Assembly: GCA_964539665.1 (NCBI GenBank)
Contig: CAZIKB010000030.1
Coordinates: 1-55,712 of the forward strand
DNA from: CAZIKB01 sp964539665
GTDB taxonomy: Bacteria; Zhuqueibacterota; Zhuqueibacteria; Oceanimicrobiales; Oceanimicrobiaceae
Direction of reading: 5' to 3'
Length of the DNA: 55,712 nucleotides
Shown here: in pieces, positions 1 through 9,168 of the stretch
Numbering within the stretch: the first letter of the stretch is position 1
How the letters are laid out: each line of letters starts with the position of its first letter
Notes under the pieces: model-generated
What the model saw: the letters and a program-made list of their open reading frames with translations, nothing else
Database searches by the model: none
What the model was told of the DNA's origin: nothing
Position numbers and translations under genes: made by a program

Positions 1-217
1 ATAAAAAAACGCGGAGCCACCTTTTTCAACTAAAAATGGTATTGACTCTATATATTTAAGTCATTAGATACCTGACTAACTTCTGGAGCGGATATAGTGA
101 TGTGGAATTTAAAATTAAAATCACGTAATCTCTCGAAGTCTCGCAAATAAACAGTCAGTTAAGCACATTTAAATCACACTGACGATTAAAATACAATACG
201 TTATAGAGTACAATTTA

Positions 218-1120
218 ATGAAGTACGGAATAATCAGCCGTAGCTCTGGATGTGGCACTATTATTGAAATCTCATCCGAAGAATTCGCTGAGGTGAGTAA
301 AGTAAAATCGAACCTAAAACACGCTTTGTTTATCGAGGAAAAACTAAACTACATTCTTGAAAACTACTGCGAATTCGAGCGCGAATTATTGGATTCATCT
401 GTTGACAACATGTTGTTTTCAGACCTCGACTGGTCGAAGTTAGTTAACGAAGCTCATGCAATCAATAGAAGGATTGTTAATCTACTTTCAGCGTGTCGCT
501 TGTATCTTGACCAAATCGTTCACAACATTCATGAGATTTACGGAAAGGATTCACTTCAGGCTACGACTATCAAAGCTAAAAAATCAGAAGAGTTTGATTT
601 GAGTTTCGGATATCGTGCACTTGAGGCTATCCGGAATTATGTACAGCATCGAGGTTTCCCAGTTCATCTTGTTAAAAGAGAATCGAAGCTCGTTAAAACG
701 AAAAATAAAGATATGGTCAGGCATACTATAATTCCAAGCATCAAAGTGGCTGAACTTGCCTCTGATAAGAAGTTTAAGAGATCAGTTTTGGCGGAACTCA
801 AAGTTATTGGTGAATACGTGGATATTAAGCCTTTGATCCATGCATATCTCGAATCGATTGGACGAATTCATTTTAACATGCGCGAATTCATGAATAAAGA
901 TATTTCGGAGTGGGAAACAGTCCTAAATCAGGTTATAAAACGTTATATCGACGCTGGTGGTGGCGACACTATTGGTCTTGCTGTTGTTCAGATGGAAGAT
1001 AAAGGAATCATTCTTGCCTATGTAGCTGTGTTTGACGATTTTATGAAACGACGTCAAATCCTGGAACGAAGAAATGAGAACTTGACGCATTATTCTCAAC
1101 ATTACGTTAGCAGTGAATAG
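218..1120 (+). CDS. Hypothetical protein with HEPN-like motif
   Basis: I do not recognise the family. The 300-residue protein is mostly helical in appearance and soluble, with no signal peptide or membrane segment. Near its middle it carries RNYVQHRGFPVH, where Arg139 and His144 form an R-x4-H pair like the catalytic motif of HEPN ribonucleases (toxins, Abi and CRISPR effectors). The motif sits in a helix-like stretch of about residues 80-150, as in HEPN folds. This is a motif match only, not a proven family assignment. No clear ribosome binding site precedes the ATG. It stands alone: the upstream 217 bases show no gene and the next gene starts 145 bases downstream with its own ribosome binding site. 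No antitoxin-like partner is adjacent. Confidence 0.6.
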   Translation: MKYGIISRSSGCGTIIEISSEEFAEVSKVKSNLKHALFIEEKLNYILENYCEFERELLDSSVDNMLFSDLDWSKLVNEAHAINRRIVNLLSACRLYLDQIVHNIHEIYGKDSLQATTIKAKKSEEFDLSFGYRALEAIRNYVQHRGFPVHLVKRESKLVKTKNKDMVRHTIIPSIKVAELASDKKFKRSVLAELKVIGEYVDIKPLIHAYLESIGRIHFNMREFMNKDISEWETVLNQVIKRYIDAGGGDTIGLAVVQMEDKGIILAYVAVFDDFMKRRQILERRNENLTHYSQHYVSSE

Positions 1121-1265
1121 CTGAAGCCTAAATTTGCTTATAACCGTCGCAAAATCAGGTGTTGATATTTAGCAATTAAGAATTTTCCAAGTTCTGTTTT
1201 TAGGTACGTCAAATGCTTTTTCTTTTAGCACAGTTGATACAAAAATATTACACCGGAGATATCAA

Positions 1266-2744
1266 ATGAAATCAATAGCGGCAATTTTGACCTGGACCGG
1301 AGAGCCTGCTGAGTCCAATACCCTGGAATCTCTAAATCGATGCGCATTAGTCAGTGAAACGGCACTGGTACTGACGCCGCAAACAGAGAGGCCTACCGAA
1401 GCCCTTTCGACGATCAGAGTACCCAGCTTCTGGTCAAAATCCGCAGTAGTTGATATTCTGAAGTGGTTTGACAGCACTAAAGCAGACCATTTGCTGTGGA
1501 TATGGCCCGGTGCACCTATCCTGAATCCAGCAGGCCTGCGGCGTTTATGGAGCTGTGCCCGGGATTCAGATGCAGCCATTATCTATAGTGATTATTTCGA
1601 TCTACAGAAGGATGGGTCTGTACGCAATCATCCATTAATCGACTATCAGTCAGGAAGCCTGTGCGATAATTTCAATTTTGGTTCTGTCATCCTGCTGAGC
1701 AGAAAGCATCTCTCGGGATTGGCTGAGGAGATTAATAATGAAACGCCGAATCTGCAATACGGTGGATTGTACGATCTGCGTCTGCGGCTTTCTGAGCGCG
1801 GGCCTGTGGTTCACCTCTCGGAGCCAACTTATCAGCTTCCTGCACAAGATGAACGAGCCAGCGGCCAGAAGGTGTTCGATTATGTGGATCCCGGCAATCG
1901 GGATTATCAGATCGAAATGGAAAAGGGGGCAACCGCTTACTTGCAACGCATTGGCGCATTTCGTGAACCTCCCGCAGGAATTCCCCTTGACGATGATGGG
2001 CCATATTCAGTCAAAGCCAGTGTTGTCATCCCTGTCAGAAATCGAGCTCGCACAATAACTGATGCTGTTAACAGCGCACTCTCGCAAATAACATCTTTTG
2101 ATTTGAATGTAATCGTCGTTGATAATCATTCGACTGATGGCACCACGAAAATACTGGCCGAAATCGCCGGACGTGACCGCCGCCTGGTACACCAGATACC
2201 TAATCGCAATGACCTGGGAATTGGCGGTTGTTGGAATGAAGCGATTTATTCAAAAAACTGTGGCCGTATCGCCGTACAGCTAGACAGCGACGATCTTTAT
2301 TATGGCAAAGAAGTCGTGGAAAGGATTGTTGAAGAGTTTTCTCAGAAGCCTTATGCTATGGTTATAGGCTCATACACCATCGTCAATTTCGATCTGGAGC
2401 CAGTGCACCCAGGACTCATTGATCACCGCGAGTGGACTGATTCGAACGGGCACAACAATGCATTGCGTATCGCCGGACTGGGAGCTCCCCGGGCGTTTCA
2501 TGTACCGACTCTGCGGACGATCGGTTTTCCCAATGTAAGTTACGGTGAGGACTATGCCGTCGCCCTGCGGCTTTGCCGAACTTACCGGGTCGGCAGGATT
2601 TATGATTCGCTATATTGGTGCCGACGCTGGGAAGGAAATACGGACAGCGCGTTATCCCTTGAGGTCAGCAACCGCTATGATGCCTACAAAGATAGAATTC
2701 GTACAATAGAGATTTCTGCCCGTCAACAAAAAGAAAATACTTGA
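1266..2744 (+). CDS. Family 2 glycosyltransferase with extra N-terminal domain
   Basis: The C-terminal half (about residues 250-440) is a GT-A fold glycosyltransferase. It has the nucleotide-binding start ASVVIPVRNRARTI, the acidic VVDNHSTDGT stretch and the metal-binding QLDSDD motif. It should move a sugar from a nucleotide-sugar donor; the acceptor is unknown. The first 240 residues resemble a second, degenerate GT-A-like domain (IIYSDYFD and a Gly-rich segment), so the 492-residue protein is longer than a single-domain GT2. The start has GGAG eight bases upstream. The DUF4922 gene begins one base after the stop and the SpoIID gene overlaps that one, so the three are probably co-translated. 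The context suggests cell-envelope glycan work, possibly peptidoglycan related. Confidence 0.85.
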   Translation: MKSIAAILTWTGEPAESNTLESLNRCALVSETALVLTPQTERPTEALSTIRVPSFWSKSAVVDILKWFDSTKADHLLWIWPGAPILNPAGLRRLWSCARDSDAAIIYSDYFDLQKDGSVRNHPLIDYQSGSLCDNFNFGSVILLSRKHLSGLAEEINNETPNLQYGGLYDLRLRLSERGPVVHLSEPTYQLPAQDERASGQKVFDYVDPGNRDYQIEMEKGATAYLQRIGAFREPPAGIPLDDDGPYSVKASVVIPVRNRARTITDAVNSALSQITSFDLNVIVVDNHSTDGTTKILAEIAGRDRRLVHQIPNRNDLGIGGCWNEAIYSKNCGRIAVQLDSDDLYYGKEVVERIVEEFSQKPYAMVIGSYTIVNFDLEPVHPGLIDHREWTDSNGHNNALRIAGLGAPRAFHVPTLRTIGFPNVSYGEDYAVALRLCRTYRVGRIYDSLYWCRRWEGNTDSALSLEVSNRYDAYKDRIRTIEISARQQKENT

Positions 2745-2745
2745 A

Positions 2746-3699
2746 ATGAGCTGGGATCAGATAATCATTGATACGGCTAAATCCGGAATTGCATTATCCC
2801 AACAGATAGATGCATTGCTGAAAAATCAGCGTGCCTCCTGGAAAATGCTGCGCGAAGGCGAAGCATCTCTCTCACTTATTAAGACCAAAATGTTTTCTCA
2901 AGACAACTCACAAATCATTGTTCAGGCAAACCCGGGACGGCAAATATCTACCCGGGCGAAAGTCGATGCGGTGTCTGTTTCCAAACGACCGTGCTTTCTC
3001 TGCGTAGAAAACTTGCCAGTGGAAGAGCGTGGCATTGCCTTTGATGAGTTTGTGATTTTTCCGAATCCCTATCCAATTCTTCAACGCCATTTGACTATCC
3101 CGATCCGGCAGCATAGCCCTCAGAGACTGGAAGGACGAATAGAAAGCATGCTCAAGCTCACCAAAGCTCTGGGACCAGACATGCTGGTATATTATAACGG
3201 CGCCCGTTGCGGCGCATCTGCTCCTGACCATTTTCACTTCCAGGCATGCAACAGCGCTGGAATTCCAGTGTTGGCAGACCTGTCATTCACCGGACAAAAA
3301 GATGAGATATTCGCTTACCGAAGCTTCGGTCGTAGAATGTTTGTTTGTAATGATAAAAACGCCGAGCACGTTAAACATTTCATTTATCGTACACTCGAAG
3401 TGTTGTTAACATTTAACAGCTGCACAGATGAACCGATGCTCAATATCATTTCTATTTTTCAAAACGGACGGTTTCTGACAATCCTTTTCCCAAGAGCAAA
3501 GCATCGCCCGGCCTGTTACTTTGCTGAGGATAATTCGCAAATATCAATCAGTCCCGCGGCTCTTGAGATGGCGGGCGTTCTGGTTGTGTCCGATATAGAT
3601 CATTTCGAGCGCGTCGACACACATACAGCGTTTTCAATTTACCAGGAAGTATCCATTGACGACGAATCATTTGCCAAACTAACGGAGGCTTTCACATGA
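2746..3699 (+). CDS. DUF4922 protein, GalT/HIT-like nucleotidyltransferase or phosphorylase
   Basis: This 317-residue cytoplasmic protein looks like the DUF4922 family, related to GDP-L-galactose phosphorylase and Ap4A phosphorylase in the HIT/GalT superfamily. The active-site type motif is DHFHFQA, an HxHxQ pattern in which the central His would form the nucleotidyl intermediate. An earlier CFLCVENLP segment has a CxxC that could bind zinc, followed by FPNPYPILQRHLTIP, also typical of GalT-like enzymes. A role in phosphorolysis or transfer of a nucleotide sugar follows from the superfamily; the substrate is not known. It is the middle gene of a three-gene unit: one base after the glycosyltransferase stop, and with an ATGA overlap into the SpoIID gene. 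Confidence 0.75.
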   Translation: MSWDQIIIDTAKSGIALSQQIDALLKNQRASWKMLREGEASLSLIKTKMFSQDNSQIIVQANPGRQISTRAKVDAVSVSKRPCFLCVENLPVEERGIAFDEFVIFPNPYPILQRHLTIPIRQHSPQRLEGRIESMLKLTKALGPDMLVYYNGARCGASAPDHFHFQACNSAGIPVLADLSFTGQKDEIFAYRSFGRRMFVCNDKNAEHVKHFIYRTLEVLLTFNSCTDEPMLNIISIFQNGRFLTILFPRAKHRPACYFAEDNSQISISPAALEMAGVLVVSDIDHFERVDTHTAFSIYQEVSIDDESFAKLTEAFT

Positions 3700-5045
3700 C
3701 CACAATATCATGCGATATGAGCGAAGAACCAACCATTGCTGTCGGACTGGTAGAAAACTCAGAGTCGGTTGCTCTTCACCTCAGAGGTGATTTTACAGAC
3801 TCAACCGGACGTCGCCTTCCCCCGGGTGAATATCAGATCGAGTGTCGCGAGGGTATGCTTGAATGCAGTGGCGCTGTTTCATTCGATTCCCAAAAACTGC
3901 AATTCACCCCCTCGGAAATGGGTACAGATCGCTTTTCACTCGAAGCAACCATTGGCATTAATTTTCATTGGCAGCAGCAGGAAATGCAGACTTTTTGCGG
4001 TGGTCTCAGATTTGTACCACAGCCTGAAAACTGCGTTACTGTTATTAATGACGTTCCCCTTGAAACATATCTTATCTCCGTCATTTGTTCAGAAATGAGC
4101 GCGGATTCGCCTCCAGAATTCATAAAGGCTCACAGTATAATTTCGCGAAGCTGGCTTTTGGCCCAGTTGGAATCAATAACAAATCACCAAAGTACCATGC
4201 AAAACGAACAGATTCACGATGGAGAAATTATACGCTGGTATGATCGCCAGGCACACACCGAATTTGATGTCTGTGCCGATGATCATTGCCAGAGATATCA
4301 AGGAGTCAGCCGCATCAGGTCGCCTGAAGTTCAAAAAGCGATTCTTGACACCAGGGGGCAGGTACTTGCATTTAACGGTCAAGCTTGCGATGCGCGTTTC
4401 AGCAAATGTTGTGGCGGCGTAACCGAGGACTTTCGAACAGCGTGGAGTGACCGGAAAATCCCCTACCTTGTTCCGGTACCCGACGCTCCTGACAATAAGA
4501 TGCCCAGTCCATCACTTACTGAAGAGCAGGCTATGCGCCAATTTATTTCAAATCAACCAGATGCATATTGCAATTGCACAGATGAACGAATTTTGAATAA
4601 GATTTTAGTTTCCTACGACAAGACAACCCGAGATTTTTTTCGCTGGCAGGTTAAACTCTCTGCGCACCAGGCAAGTAAGTTGATTAAAGATAAATTAGGC
4701 ATAGACTTAGGTCGCCTTGTTGCAATGGAGCCTGTTGAGCGCGGGCTATCGGGCAGACTGAAGCGCCTGCATTTGAAAGGCGAAACTAAAAGTGTAGTGA
4801 TTGGCAAGGAGCTGGAAATACGCCGGGCATTGTCGCCCTCGCATCTCTATAGCTCTGCTTTTGTCATTGATATTGAAGGAACGGTGGAAAAACCCGAGAC
4901 CTTTATTTTGAACGGCGCTGGCTGGGGCCATGGCGTGGGACTTTGTCAGATCGGCGCAGCAGCAATGGCAGAGGGAGGAATTGGATACAAAGATATCTTA
5001 AAACACTATTACCCTGGCACGGTGATTGAACGTTTTTATGGGTAA
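3696..5045 (+). CDS. SpoIID/LytB domain protein
   Basis: The 449-residue protein carries a SpoIID domain. VPLETYLISVICSEMS opens the domain, HSIISRSW follows, and the C-terminus has the hallmark GAGWGHGVGLCQIGA and YKDILKHYYPGT. SpoIID of Bacillus is a lytic transglycosylase acting on glycan strands lacking stem peptides; relatives are also called amidase enhancers. Cysteines are frequent in the middle (FSKCCGGVTEDF). No clear signal peptide is visible at the N-terminus, which is unusual for a wall enzyme and makes its compartment uncertain. It overlaps the DUF4922 gene by ATGA, so its amount is probably coupled to that gene. Association with a glycosyltransferase and a nucleotide-sugar-type enzyme suggests glycan turnover or recycling. 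Confidence 0.82.
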   Translation: MTTISCDMSEEPTIAVGLVENSESVALHLRGDFTDSTGRRLPPGEYQIECREGMLECSGAVSFDSQKLQFTPSEMGTDRFSLEATIGINFHWQQQEMQTFCGGLRFVPQPENCVTVINDVPLETYLISVICSEMSADSPPEFIKAHSIISRSWLLAQLESITNHQSTMQNEQIHDGEIIRWYDRQAHTEFDVCADDHCQRYQGVSRIRSPEVQKAILDTRGQVLAFNGQACDARFSKCCGGVTEDFRTAWSDRKIPYLVPVPDAPDNKMPSPSLTEEQAMRQFISNQPDAYCNCTDERILNKILVSYDKTTRDFFRWQVKLSAHQASKLIKDKLGIDLGRLVAMEPVERGLSGRLKRLHLKGETKSVVIGKELEIRRALSPSHLYSSAFVIDIEGTVEKPETFILNGAGWGHGVGLCQIGAAAMAEGGIGYKDILKHYYPGTVIERFYG

Positions 5046-5061
5046 TTGATTTGGAGGAATC

Positions 5062-5505
5062 ATGGAAAATCAATCAAACATGATGGAAAAATTTGATTTT
5101 TTGTTAGGAAACTGGGATTTAGAATACAGGGTACCTAAGAGCACATTCAGTGAAGAAGACACCGGCGCGGGAACCGGGACATTCAAAAGAGCACTGAATG
5201 GTAGGTATGTTTATTTTGATTACTCAGCTACTCTGACAAAAGGACAGGGTGCGGCACACGCTATATTTGCATGGGACAGCAAAGCAGGGATTTATCGATA
5301 CTGGTGGTTCGAAGATTCTGGTAACTTTTTAACAGCAACATGTAATTTCATAAATGATGAAACTTTGTTTTTGAACTGGCACGATACCTTATTAATTCAA
5401 ACTTTTAAAAAAGATGGCCAAACCAAAATGATCCTGAGAATGGAAAATCCTACTGCTGAGGGTAGTTATGGTTTAATATTGGAGGTAATATTCACAAGGA
5501 AATAA
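5062..5505 (+). CDS. DUF1579-like small protein
   Basis: This 147-residue protein begins FDFLLGNWDLEYRV and continues with alternating beta strands rich in Trp and Tyr (YWWFEDSGNF, LFLNWHDTLL). That is the pattern of DUF1579 and similar calycin-like single-domain proteins, whose function is not established. It has no signal peptide. A strong GGAGG lies five bases before the ATG. It begins 16 bases after the SpoIID gene and probably shares its transcript. An AT-rich inverted repeat (5510-5529) and a terminator-like hairpin (5623-5648) follow. Confidence 0.65.
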   Translation: MENQSNMMEKFDFLLGNWDLEYRVPKSTFSEEDTGAGTGTFKRALNGRYVYFDYSATLTKGQGAAHAIFAWDSKAGIYRYWWFEDSGNFLTATCNFINDETLFLNWHDTLLIQTFKKDGQTKMILRMENPTAEGSYGLILEVIFTRK

Positions 5506-5622
5506 TTCGGTTTTATTTATTAATAAAACGTTTCCCGATTAATCCCTTAGAACTGAAAAATGCCTGCCGTTTTTACATGAGTCATTGATAACTCAAAAAT
5601 ATATCCTGTGCTTCAAATTTTC

Positions 5623-5648
5623 CCTTGCACCTGCAAGGATTATTTTTT
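5623..5648 (+). terminator. Probable intrinsic terminator after the 1.3-5.5 kb operon
   Basis: A six-base-pair stem CCTTGC/GCAAGG with a four-base loop (ACCT) is followed by ATTATTTTTT. It lies 118 bases after the DUF1579-like gene and 37 bases before the CDF gene, so it would separate the two transcription units. The stem is short, hence moderate confidence. Confidence 0.45.
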
Positions 5649-5684
5649 ACTTTAGCAACTTTGTTATTTTAAAGAAACAGGTAC

Positions 5685-6596
5685 ATGAACTCGAATCCAA
5701 ACACTGAATCATTATCAACTCAAACAGTAGCGTCAGTAGATGCCGGATTTCATGCATCTGGAATTGCGATTGCGGTGAACCTGCTGCTGGCAGTTTCAAA
5801 AATTGTCACAGGATTCATCGGCAATTCCTACGCACTTATTGCAGACGGAATCGAATCGACAACCGATATTGTTTCTTCGTTGGTTGTTTGGAGCGGCCTG
5901 CGAATTTCTGCCAAACCCCCGGACGTAAATCATCCTTATGGTCACGGTAAGGCGGAATCCATAGCCGGAGTGTTAGTCTCTTTATTTTTATTGTCTGCTG
6001 CCCTGCTTATCGCAATACAAAGTATCCGAGAAATCCTCACGCCGCAACATTTACCAGCCTGGTATACTTTAGTAGTTTTGGGTATGGTTATTGTGATAAA
6101 AGAAAGTTTGTTTCGATTCGTGTTTAAGGTTGGCAACTCACTTGAAAGCACTTCATTGAAAAACGATGCCTGGCATCACCGTGCGGATGCTATCACCTCG
6201 CTCACAGCATTTATCGGTATATCAATTGCGCTTATTGGCGGTAAAGGCTATGAAGCCGCAGATGACTGGGCAGCGATATTTGCGTGTTGTGTGATTGCCT
6301 ATAATGGAATTCGCATGCTGCGTCCCGCAGTGGGCGAGGTAATGGACGCTGCCGTACCGGATGTCCAGAAGGCTGTCAGAAATATTGCCACGGATGTGGA
6401 TGGCGTTGTCGGTGTTGAGAAATGTCGGATAAGAAAAAGCGGTCTGGGTCTGCTAATGGATATTCATGTAATAGTTGATGGCAATATTTCTGTTCTGGAA
6501 GGGCATGAAATAGGCCATATTGTTAAAGACCAGTTATTTCAATCTGAACTACCAATCCATGATGTTATAATACATATTGAACCAGATAATATGTAA
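5685..6596 (+). CDS. Cation diffusion facilitator family transporter
   Basis: This is a 303-residue inner-membrane antiporter that exports divalent metals such as Zn2+, Fe2+, Mn2+ or Co2+ in exchange for protons. Six membrane segments are visible, followed by a soluble C-terminal domain of about 90 residues. The first half of the transport site is in ADGIESTTD (Glu and Asp four apart) and the second in HHRAD (His and Asp four apart). The Glu stands where YiiP has Asp45, so specificity cannot be read off. HPYGHGKAES after TM2 is typical of the family. It appears monocistronic, between a terminator-like hairpin and a convergent operon. Confidence 0.92.
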   Translation: MNSNPNTESLSTQTVASVDAGFHASGIAIAVNLLLAVSKIVTGFIGNSYALIADGIESTTDIVSSLVVWSGLRISAKPPDVNHPYGHGKAESIAGVLVSLFLLSAALLIAIQSIREILTPQHLPAWYTLVVLGMVIVIKESLFRFVFKVGNSLESTSLKNDAWHHRADAITSLTAFIGISIALIGGKGYEAADDWAAIFACCVIAYNGIRMLRPAVGEVMDAAVPDVQKAVRNIATDVDGVVGVEKCRIRKSGLGLLMDIHVIVDGNISVLEGHEIGHIVKDQLFQSELPIHDVIIHIEPDNM

Positions 6597-6677
6597 TTAA
6601 TGTTTAACCGAAAACTCTAATCGTTTATCGATTAACAAGCGCTCCGGGAGAAGGTACTAAAAGGGCTGAGATAATTA

Positions 6678-7865
6678 TTAAAAATAAACCCGAACTCGCG
6701 CAAATCCGCCAATCCCAAATTCTCCAAATTCAGATGCTTTCCTGCCAAATGGAATATAACCGACAAACATCAATTCAGTATTGTCGTTCAAGCTGTAATC
6801 AAACCAGGGAAAGACAACCCCGCTTTTATCATTAAGGTTGAAAATCATATAATTCGACCAGTTCCACAACTCGGTTATGGAATGTCTTTCTCCGAGAAAG
6901 AGATAATCCCGCCCCAGATTTTCACCATCCGCGCTCAGAAGACGTACCCAGTCATTTAAATCATACTGGCTTTTGTCGGTCTTGCCTAATTCATTCCTAT
7001 AATATTCTCCAACCAGATAGAAGCCGCTTTGAAAGGTGTAATCTGTGCCAAAAAGATATTGACCAATATTTTTAGAATCTTCCATAATGTTGTAAGTACC
7101 TTCTCCCCACACGCCTAAACCGAATAACTGCCCGGAAAAATCTCCACCCACAACTCGGCGTTTTTCGAATAAAGATGAGGCCCGGGTAAAATTAAATTTG
7201 TTTTGATTCTTTTCTACAAAACTGGCAGAGAAATCAAATCCAGACATGTGATGTTTAAATTTAAGCGCTTTTGTTGAAGAATCCCAGTCCTCTTCAATTC
7301 CGAGAATAGCGGTTACCAGGCCTTCGCCTGCAAATGGCACTTCCACTTTCAAAGCATTCACACCTACTTTCTCATAAGTTGGATCGAGAAGATTTTTATC
7401 ATTAAAAACATCGGTAGGATTCCAGGTGTAACCCGTTCCCCAGGGCAGTTGCTGTTTACCAATTCGAATATTTAAATGGTTCGAATAAATGGTCACGTAA
7501 GCGTTGTCTAAAAAGTTCTCATTTTCAAGCTCGAACTCGAAAAAAGGTCGCAAAGAATCCGCCGGGATTTGCATTCCGTCTGTGTATTTTGAAATAACAC
7601 TTTCGGGAATAAAATCGAAAGAATTGAACGCGGTTTTACCATGAAAAACTTTGTAGATGTAATCTGCGTTGAAGCTGACATTTTCGCCGATTTCCGCTGT
7701 GATGTCTAAGCGAAATTTGTTGTAGTCCTGCAAAATTAATTTGCTGTTTAATTCTTGCGGAAAAAATTGATTTTCATAATAACCCGAAAACTCCAATTCC
7801 TGCGCCGGGGCTAATCCAATCAAGAAAGTCAATATCCATAAAAATAAAAATACTGCTCGCGTCAT
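6678..7865 (-). CDS. Outer-membrane beta-barrel protein of the RND export operon
   Basis: The 395-residue precursor has a signal peptide (hydrophobic stretch from residue 4, cleavage likely after APA). The rest is beta-rich, with many aromatic-ended strands and a C-terminal phenylalanine (ARVRVYF), as needed for BAM-dependent barrel insertion. It resembles the DUF1302 or alginate-porin-like proteins often found next to MMPL pumps and LolA-like carriers. Its start overlaps the stop of the small membrane protein gene by ATGA. It is the last gene of the TetR-RND-LolA operon, so it is likely the outer-membrane receiver or channel. The cargo is unknown. Confidence 0.75.
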   Translation of the reverse strand: MTRAVFLFLWILTFLIGLAPAQELEFSGYYENQFFPQELNSKLILQDYNKFRLDITAEIGENVSFNADYIYKVFHGKTAFNSFDFIPESVISKYTDGMQIPADSLRPFFEFELENENFLDNAYVTIYSNHLNIRIGKQQLPWGTGYTWNPTDVFNDKNLLDPTYEKVGVNALKVEVPFAGEGLVTAILGIEEDWDSSTKALKFKHHMSGFDFSASFVEKNQNKFNFTRASSLFEKRRVVGGDFSGQLFGLGVWGEGTYNIMEDSKNIGQYLFGTDYTFQSGFYLVGEYYRNELGKTDKSQYDLNDWVRLLSADGENLGRDYLFLGERHSITELWNWSNYMIFNLNDKSGVVFPWFDYSLNDNTELMFVGYIPFGRKASEFGEFGIGGFARVRVYF

Positions 7866-8269
7866 TTTACCTTTCCCTTTACTGAATTCTGTAAACCATC
7901 AAGCGATATTAATAAAAGAGGTAGAGATATAATCCCAACAATGTAGATCAAAAAGATTGATAGGGGCGCTCTAAACCGCAAATCCTGAATCATAAAATAG
8001 CACGAATGAAATATGGGCACTATAAAACCAAAAAGTGACCAGATTAATGAGTAGATATAGCCCGACCGTTTGCTCTTGGCAAGTCGAGAAATATAAAAAA
8101 TTCCTGGAGTGCAAAGCAGAATAGTGATAAATAAAAATACTTCATAATTTAACGGGATACCAACCATTTCCCATTCTTTCCAATATACAGCATCCATCTG
8201 GTGCAGTGTTAGAAAAATTAGATTTGCCACAGCAAACGGGACGGCTAATGTTCGTAGTTTTTGTTTCAA
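7862..8269 (-). CDS. Small four-helix membrane protein
   Basis: The protein has 135 residues with four predicted membrane helices. The TTG start is preceded by AGGAG six bases away, next to the stop of the LolA-like gene, which supports that start. The N-terminal motif LHQMDAVYWKEWEM, after the first helix, resembles small integral-membrane families of unknown function (DUF6713-like; from memory, uncertain). Ten bases separate it from the LolA-like gene, and it overlaps the barrel gene by four. It is therefore part of the export operon, though its role is not known. Confidence 0.7.
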   Translation of the reverse strand: MKQKLRTLAVPFAVANLIFLTLHQMDAVYWKEWEMVGIPLNYEVFLFITILLCTPGIFYISRLAKSKRSGYIYSLIWSLFGFIVPIFHSCYFMIQDLRFRAPLSIFLIYIVGIISLPLLLISLDGLQNSVKGKVK

Positions 8270-8279
8270 AATTTACTCC

Positions 8280-9029
8280 TCAGCGTCTTTTCAAATTGTT
8301 AGTGCTAAAAATTTTGTCATCTAACTCGAGACCGAATTTCATCTCAAGGAATTCCATCACTGTTTGGCCGCCTTCCTGTATATTTGTCATCACCAGCTTC
8401 ATCGCGTACCAATGGCCGTCGACCATTTGGATATCATCACACGTCAAGCGCTTCAGAAGTTCGTCATCTTCAAAATAGTCTATCTGCCTGGTGACAAATT
8501 TTTCTTTATCTGCCCAGAGGATGAGTTTGGAATAGTGAGGACCACTTTCCGTTGGAATCAATTCGAGTTTATAGCACTCGCTGCCGAGTACCTTTTCTTC
8601 TCCAAGCAATTTGTAAGTATAATCCTCTTCAATGCTGCCACCAGACATGTCTTCATAAGCAAAATCACTGCCCTGTACTTTTTGTCTCCTGGCATGGCTG
8701 GCAAGATGGCGTACCCGATCCGTCCTGGGAGTATAGAACCAGATGTCATCGCCATCATTCAGCATGAGTATTTTATCCCCCTTCACTCGTTTCGGGCCAG
8801 TATAAATCATCAACTGTTTGTCATTTCTGTCCTTTGTATAGGCTTTCACCTCAAGCGTTCGCTTTTTACCGCCCGAGGTTGTGATTATTTGCTTCATAAC
8901 ACCTTCACTCGACTCAACCCGTTCGGTATCATCGATTTTTTTGATGATTTCTTTGGGAGTTAATTCCTGAGCTTGAATGACTCCGTTTGCAAATAAGGCC
9001 ACGGTTACAAATATCCAAATCTTTCTCAT
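8280..9029 (-). CDS. Outer membrane lipoprotein-sorting (LolA-like) protein
   Basis: This periplasmic carrier-like protein has an N-terminal signal peptide (cleavage near VIQA-QE) and a beta-rich body. Landmarks include YTGPKRVKGDKILMLNDGDD, WFYTPRTDRVRHLASHARRQ and GSDFAYEDM, which are typical of the LolA-like family that accompanies RND/MMPL pumps. Such proteins probably shuttle a lipophilic molecule from the pump to the outer membrane. I chose the ATG at 9029, with AAGG seven bases upstream, rather than a TTG two codons earlier. It lies 139 bases after the pump gene; an inverted repeat (9059-9098) sits in that gap. Confidence 0.85.
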   Translation of the reverse strand: MRKIWIFVTVALFANGVIQAQELTPKEIIKKIDDTERVESSEGVMKQIITTSGGKKRTLEVKAYTKDRNDKQLMIYTGPKRVKGDKILMLNDGDDIWFYTPRTDRVRHLASHARRQKVQGSDFAYEDMSGGSIEEDYTYKLLGEEKVLGSECYKLELIPTESGPHYSKLILWADKEKFVTRQIDYFEDDELLKRLTCDDIQMVDGHWYAMKLVMTNIQEGGQTVMEFLEMKFGLELDDKIFSTNNLKRR

Positions 9030-9058
9030 TTTCAAACCTTTCTATTTAAATTAATAAT

Positions 9059-9098
9059 TGTTCTATTGTTGCATTGTTAAGAATCCAACAATAGAACA
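9059..9098. repeat. 13-bp inverted repeat between pump and carrier genes
   Basis: TGTTCTATTGTTG (9059-9071) is perfectly complementary to 9086-9098, with a 14-base loop. It lies in the RND-LolA intergenic gap and could moderate expression of the distal genes or stabilise mRNA ends. A similar AT-rich ATTGTTG-type sequence occurs near 36772-36815, so it may belong to an intergenic repeat family. No T-run follows in the operon direction, so I do not call a terminator. Confidence 0.6.
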
Positions 9099-9168
9099 GT
9101 TGAGCAATACAATAAACATTCTCGGCAAATTAATTTGAAATAACAAATTCAACTTAAATCCGTGAACC

